A DNA stretch of 52,717 nucleotides from Sulfurimonas sp. SAG-AH-194-C20. Lineage in GTDB: Bacteria; Campylobacterota; Campylobacteria; Campylobacterales; Sulfurimonadaceae. Position 1 is the first letter of the stretch. Every line of letters starts with the position of its first letter. The position numbers were made by a program, and so were the translations under genes. Below, piece by piece: positions 49,074-52,717 of the stretch. The notes beneath the pieces were generated by a model. It ran no database searches and had not been told where the DNA came from. It worked only from the letters and a program-made list of their open reading frames with translations. The stretch lies in contig NZ_JAEMVD010000005.1 in the NCBI RefSeq assembly GCF_029215975.1, positions 1 through 52,717 of the forward strand, read 5' to 3'.

Positions 49074-51452
49074 TTATTTTGTATCTTTAGTTATAAGTGT
49101 TAGTAGTGCAGGGCCAAGTATAATGTTAGAAAGTAGGGCAATTACAATCGCTCCACCTGCTAAAATACCAAAGTTTACAAGGTTACTTAAACTAGCAAAC
49201 ATGTAAACAAAAAAGCCTAAACTCAGAACCACAGATGTCGCAACAAGTGCACGACCTGTTCCAACCATAGTCATTTCAACTGACTCTTTTGTAGAGTAAC
49301 CTTGATGGTGAAACTTTGAGAAGTTATGAAAAAAGTGTACCGTATCATCAACACTTAACCCGATAACAATAGCACCAACAAGCATAGTAAAGAGGTCAAG
49401 TGGCATATCAACTAGAGCCATAAATCCAAGTGCAATGATGATAGGCAGAACATTTGGTATCATGCTTGTAAGCCCAATTTTCACACTTCCTAAAAGTATC
49501 ATCATCATAATAGCGATAAGAATAAACGCCATCACATAAGATGTAGACATAGAGTCCATCGCTGCTACGAGAGTGCGTTGAAAGAGTGGAACCATTCCCG
49601 TTATTGTTATCTCTACATCATCTCCCAGTTTTTCATGTAAAATATTTTGAATTTCATCACTTATTTGCGTGTACTCACTCGCTTCCATCCATGGAAGTTT
49701 AAAGGTAAGTCTTGCCTTGCTCATACTTGCATCTACAAAATCTTCTAGGTCATCACTTCCTGAGTTTTCAAAAAGTAAAAACTCTTGTGGTATGAGTGCA
49801 TCGTTGGTTGTTACACGGTAGTACTCAGGGTCATTTTCATGAAGTGCTCTGTGAATCTCTTTAAGCACATCGCTCACTCCCCATCCTTTTCCTATAAAGT
49901 GCTTGTCTGTGTGAAACTTTTCTATCTGATGCACTGTATCATCTAGTGTTTGAAGTAGTTTGGCATTGTAAAGACCATTTTCTTTTTTTGTATCTACGAT
50001 AACTTCCATAGTGACTGAACCACGAAGTGCTTCATCTACTTTATATGTAGAGATTTTGATTGGTGAGTCATCTGGCTGCCATGAGAGTGTGTCATGTTTA
50101 AACGCAACCTGAGTTGCTAGGTAGATAAACACAGCCGCAATGACTCCACTGAGTCCTACTATTTTTTTGGCATGAGTAAAACTAAAGTCCGCTACACCTA
50201 AAAGGAGTTTGTCCATCTTTGCAGACTTATGGACTGCTGCTTCTTTTGGTTTGAGTGGTAAAACAGCTAAGAGTGCAGGAAGTAAAACAATAGTATTTAC
50301 AAGTGCGACAAGAACCCCAAGCGCTCCAAAAATTCCAAGTGCAGCGATGGGCTCAATAGCTGCGCTAGAGAAAGAAAAGAGTCCAGCTGCTGTTGTAAGT
50401 GAAGTCATAATGATAGCAAGACCTGAGTGACCTAAAGAGTAGCTAATAGCCTTGTCTTTATCACCGTGTTCATTAAAATGTTTAAAAAACATAGAGAGGA
50501 GGTGCACAACTGCCCCAATACCAACGGCTAAAAGAAATGAAGGTAAAATCTGAGTAGGGATAGTGATAGGAGTACCAACTATTGCCATAAAACCGATGGT
50601 AGTAAGTAGAGAGATAAGAACGATAAAGATTGGTAAAAAGATAGCACTAATACGACGAAAAACAACAAAAAGAAAAATCATCATCATAAGGAGTACAAGT
50701 TTTACAAACTTTTGCATATCTTTTTGAACAGATTGCTTGTTGTAGTCATTTACAGCTAAAGAACCTGCTACAAAAACATTAAAGTCTTCACTATCAAACG
50801 CAGCGGCTATTTTATCAGCGGAACGAACCATTTCACTTTTAGATGGGTCACTTAAAAACTCAGCATCACCAGCACTCTCTTCACCAAAACCGTCTAAATC
50901 ATCAGCACCCTCAACACTCTCATAAGCACTAGGCTCTAAAATGATAGTAGTAAAAGTATGTGCTTCATTATAAAGTAGATTTTTATACATAGTATTGTTA
51001 AGGGCTGTTTTTTTGATCTCTTCTAATGCAGCTTTAGTTGTAGGGAAGTTCTCAAAGAGATCTTCTACTATAAGTCTATCTCCCTCTCCACGAGTGTTTC
51101 TCGCATTTATAAGAGAAGTGATGTCGTTTAAGTGAGGGACATTATTTTCTAATTCATGGTGTAGTTTTTGGAGTTTAGTCACAGTAGCCATAGAGAAAAT
51201 ATCTTTAGCTTCGACTATCACCATAATCTTTTCATCTTGACCAAACTGTTCTTTAAATGCTTCATAACGAATGAGGGCAGGATCGTTAGCTTTTAAAAAG
51301 CCTTCAGTAGAAGTGTCTATGGTGATAAATCTAAGGTTTGAGATTATAAGTATGCTTACTAAAAGCACAAGTAAAATGATTTTTTTGGGGTGTTTTGTGA
51401 TGGTTTCACCCATCATCTCTAAACGGTGTTCACTTTTGGCTCGCCAGTTCAT
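49074..51452 (-). CDS. MMPL/HAE3-type RND transporter
   Basis: This 792-residue inner-membrane exporter has two MMPL units, each with one helix, a periplasmic loop and a five-helix bundle. Proton-relay-type Asp is visible in VIGLSVDDTVHFFHNF and the opposing unit has VGIGAVVHLLSMFFKHF. The first loop bears EGADDLDGFGEESAG (about 181-195), the acidic DLDGFGE motif also found in the partner barrel protein. MMPL proteins move lipids, hopanoids or wax-like molecules. It is first in the operon, behind a perfect 12-bp palindrome. Substrate unknown. Confidence 0.88.
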   Translation of the reverse strand: MNWRAKSEHRLEMMGETITKHPKKIILLVLLVSILIISNLRFITIDTSTEGFLKANDPALIRYEAFKEQFGQDEKIMVIVEAKDIFSMATVTKLQKLHHELENNVPHLNDITSLINARNTRGEGDRLIVEDLFENFPTTKAALEEIKKTALNNTMYKNLLYNEAHTFTTIILEPSAYESVEGADDLDGFGEESAGDAEFLSDPSKSEMVRSADKIAAAFDSEDFNVFVAGSLAVNDYNKQSVQKDMQKFVKLVLLMMMIFLFVVFRRISAIFLPIFIVLISLLTTIGFMAIVGTPITIPTQILPSFLLAVGIGAVVHLLSMFFKHFNEHGDKDKAISYSLGHSGLAIIMTSLTTAAGLFSFSSAAIEPIAALGIFGALGVLVALVNTIVLLPALLAVLPLKPKEAAVHKSAKMDKLLLGVADFSFTHAKKIVGLSGVIAAVFIYLATQVAFKHDTLSWQPDDSPIKISTYKVDEALRGSVTMEVIVDTKKENGLYNAKLLQTLDDTVHQIEKFHTDKHFIGKGWGVSDVLKEIHRALHENDPEYYRVTTNDALIPQEFLLFENSGSDDLEDFVDASMSKARLTFKLPWMEASEYTQISDEIQNILHEKLGDDVEITITGMVPLFQRTLVAAMDSMSTSYVMAFILIAIMMMILLGSVKIGLTSMIPNVLPIIIALGFMALVDMPLDLFTMLVGAIVIGLSVDDTVHFFHNFSKFHHQGYSTKESVEMTMVGTGRALVATSVVLSLGFFVYMFASLSNLVNFGILAGGAIVIALLSNIILGPALLTLITKDTK

Positions 51453-51466
51453 GTATAGACCTTTAT

Positions 51467-51498
51467 ATATTGATAGTGATATATTACACTATCAATAT
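51467..51498. promoter_or_regulatory. Perfect 12-bp inverted repeat upstream of the MMPL operon
   Basis: ATATTGATAGTG (51467-51478) and CACTATCAATAT (51487-51498) are perfect inverted copies around ATATATTA. It lies 15 to 46 bases upstream of the MMPL start and holds a TAATAT -10-like element on the minus strand. No T-run follows on the minus strand, so an operator is favoured over a terminator of the upstream chemoreceptor. No TetR/GntR-type regulator gene is in the window. Confidence 0.6.
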
Positions 51499-51527
51499 TA
51501 GGCTAATGTTAAGGGTTGAAGTGCTTT

Positions 51528-52717
51528 TTATAAAGTATACTCTTCTTCAAGCATTGTATCCATAAGTATGAAAAGTTCCTCAGAAGCTTCTTCCATTTTT
51601 TCAAAGTTTTTTACAATAACATCAGAGTTTTCGAGGGTGTCACTATGGGCATCGTTATGTAGGAATGCAAGGTTATTGTTTGCATTATCATGTACACATT
51701 TGTGAGGAGCTGCAATTTTAGAGTATGAATTTGAAGTAGAGAATCTAGTCTTTCCTTCTCCATCGTACCACATTCCAAGGTTACACTGATGAGAGTTAAC
51801 CTCTTTAAGAATTGGAGAAAGTGACATAATAGAGTTATATGTACGTGCTTTGTAGAGGATATGGTCAATTTTTGCAAGTACTATAAAGATACTGTTTTCC
51901 ATATGGTAAGAACGGTTTACTATATGAGTAGAGCCATCACTTAGTTCTACTAAAGTATGTTCGAACTCTTCTATCTTTTGCGTTGTCATATCCACTGTCT
52001 CTTTCATAGTCTCAGATGAGCCTTGAATTTCGTTCATCCCTTGCTGGAGTGATTTTATACTCACTGAAATCTCACTTGTTGCCTTGTGTGTTCTCTCTGC
52101 AAGTTTACGAACTTCATCAGCAACCACGGCGAAACCACGACCATGCTCACCCGCACGTGCCGCTTCGATAGCTGCATTTAATGCGAGTAAGTTTGTCTGG
52201 TCTGCAATGTCGGTGATGAGTTCTATAACAGAAGTAATGCTATTTGTTTGATTTGCTAACTCTTCAACACTTGCATTGTTCATGCTTACTTGCTCATTGA
52301 GGTTGTGAAGTTCTTCTACTGCTTGAATGATGTTTTCACGAGAGTTTGTAGATAATTCTGCAGCTGATTTAGTAGCTGATGTAACATCTTTAAGATTTTC
52401 AATGTTAGTTTTTAGGTTTGTTTGAATAACCGTTAAGGATTCTGAAACGTTTCTACTACTTTCACTAAGGCGTGAGTTAAAAGTGTCTCGTAGTACTTTT
52501 TCATGTTGTTCTTGCATAAAGTTAATACTACCCATAACACTATCAACAGCAAGAACAAACTCTCCGTCCATACCATCAGATGAAATAGGATTTGAGAACT
52601 CACCATGTGAAGCATCTGTAATAGCACGGTTAATCTCTTTGATTAAAGTACTGGTATGCTCAATTAAAATATTTAAGTTTATACCCATTTGACCTAGTTC
52701 AGTATCTTGACAGTTTT
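51528..52717 (-). CDS. Methyl-accepting chemotaxis protein with C-terminal CZB domain, N-terminus cut
   Basis: The coding frame runs off the right edge; the codons before the internal ATG at 52688 (reading TELGQMGIN) are still coding. The signalling domain has the hairpin tip [39 protein letters not shown]. The C-terminal region is a CZB zinc-binding domain with His in [23 protein letters not shown] and HKCVHDN, the 3His/1Cys pattern. CZB proteins sense zinc or hypochlorite-type oxidants, so this may be a redox or metal chemoreceptor. Input domain and membrane helices are not visible. Confidence 0.92.
   Translation of the reverse strand, partial: NCQDTELGQMGINLNILIEHTSTLIKEINRAITDASHGEFSNPISSDGMDGEFVLAVDSVMGSINFMQEQHEKVLRDTFNSRLSESSRNVSESLTVIQTNLKTNIENLKDVTSATKSAAELSTNSRENIIQAVEELHNLNEQVSMNNASVEELANQTNSITSVIELITDIADQTNLLALNAAIEAARAGEHGRGFAVVADEVRKLAERTHKATSEISVSIKSLQQGMNEIQGSSETMKETVDMTTQKIEEFEHTLVELSDGSTHIVNRSYHMENSIFIVLAKIDHILYKARTYNSIMSLSPILKEVNSHQCNLGMWYDGEGKTRFSTSNSYSKIAAPHKCVHDNANNNLAFLHNDAHSDTLENSDVIVKNFEKMEEASEELFILMDTMLEEEYTL

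Overview
The window is a low-GC (roughly one third GC by eye), densely packed bacterial chromosome segment, most likely from a Sulfurimonas-like member of the Campylobacterota. This is inferred from the protein flavour (MsbA-type exporter next to a decayed hemN and an Fe-S CCG protein, SprA/CJM1_0395-type metalloprotease, TruC-type pseudouridine synthase, CZB chemoreceptor, many sensor kinases) and from the compact layout. No rRNA, tRNA, CRISPR array, transposase or prophage gene was seen.

Layout. 1-5.4 kb: envelope polysaccharide genes (5'-cut O-antigen ligase, GT2, GT4, a DXD sugar transferase on the other strand) and an MsbA-like lipid exporter behind a triplicated 13-bp promoter repeat. 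5.4-12.3 kb: a hemN fossil, a two-cluster Fe-S/CCG protein, lgt, a DUF2062 protein, a PAS-GGDEF-EAL c-di-GMP protein and an RhlE-type helicase. 12.2-27.7 kb: an almost complete cobalamin block with cobA and cobI on the plus strand, two glycosyltransferases inserted at the meeting point, then on the minus strand cobJ, cbiG, cobM, cbiET, cbiD, a [2Fe-2S] protein and cbiC. BluB, cbiA, cbiK and a CDF exporter follow, and then a cobalt uptake set cbtB-cbtA-cbiM preceded by a B12 riboswitch. 27.7-44.1 kb: a short ORF, a porin, truC, pepN with a hybrid kinase, a response regulator, a cytosolic 5'-nucleotidase, GIY-YIG, YaiI-type, SprA-type, S4 and RNase D-type genes, DUF445, an orphan RND pump and an MFS carrier. 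44-52.7 kb: a rhodanese, a small hypothetical with a two-component pair, the RND/LolA-like/DUF1302 envelope trio and a 3'-complete, 5'-cut chemoreceptor with a CZB domain.

How it works together. The cobalamin genes encode the oxygen-independent (CbiD/CbiG/CbiK) ring-contraction route plus cobalt import and export. BluB, however, makes the lower ligand with O2, which fits a microaerophile. CbiJ/CobK, CbiB, CbiP and the nucleotide-loop genes are not in the window. The import operon is the only part with a visible B12 riboswitch.

Main points worth a second look: (1) an octamer AAACGCAG (often TAAACGCAG) found 26 times by eye on both strands and in several reading frames, against about one expected from base composition; this resembles a DNA-uptake-type word. 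(2) An RND/LolA-like/DUF1302 operon whose inner-membrane and outer-membrane members share an acidic DLxGFG motif, behind a perfect 12-bp operator-like palindrome. (3) A translational B12 riboswitch in which kissing loop, anti-SD and anti-anti-SD can all be read. (4) A hemN gene decaying in place. (5) A probable AUA start on the RNase D-like gene. (6) A glycosyltransferase pair splitting the cobalamin cluster.
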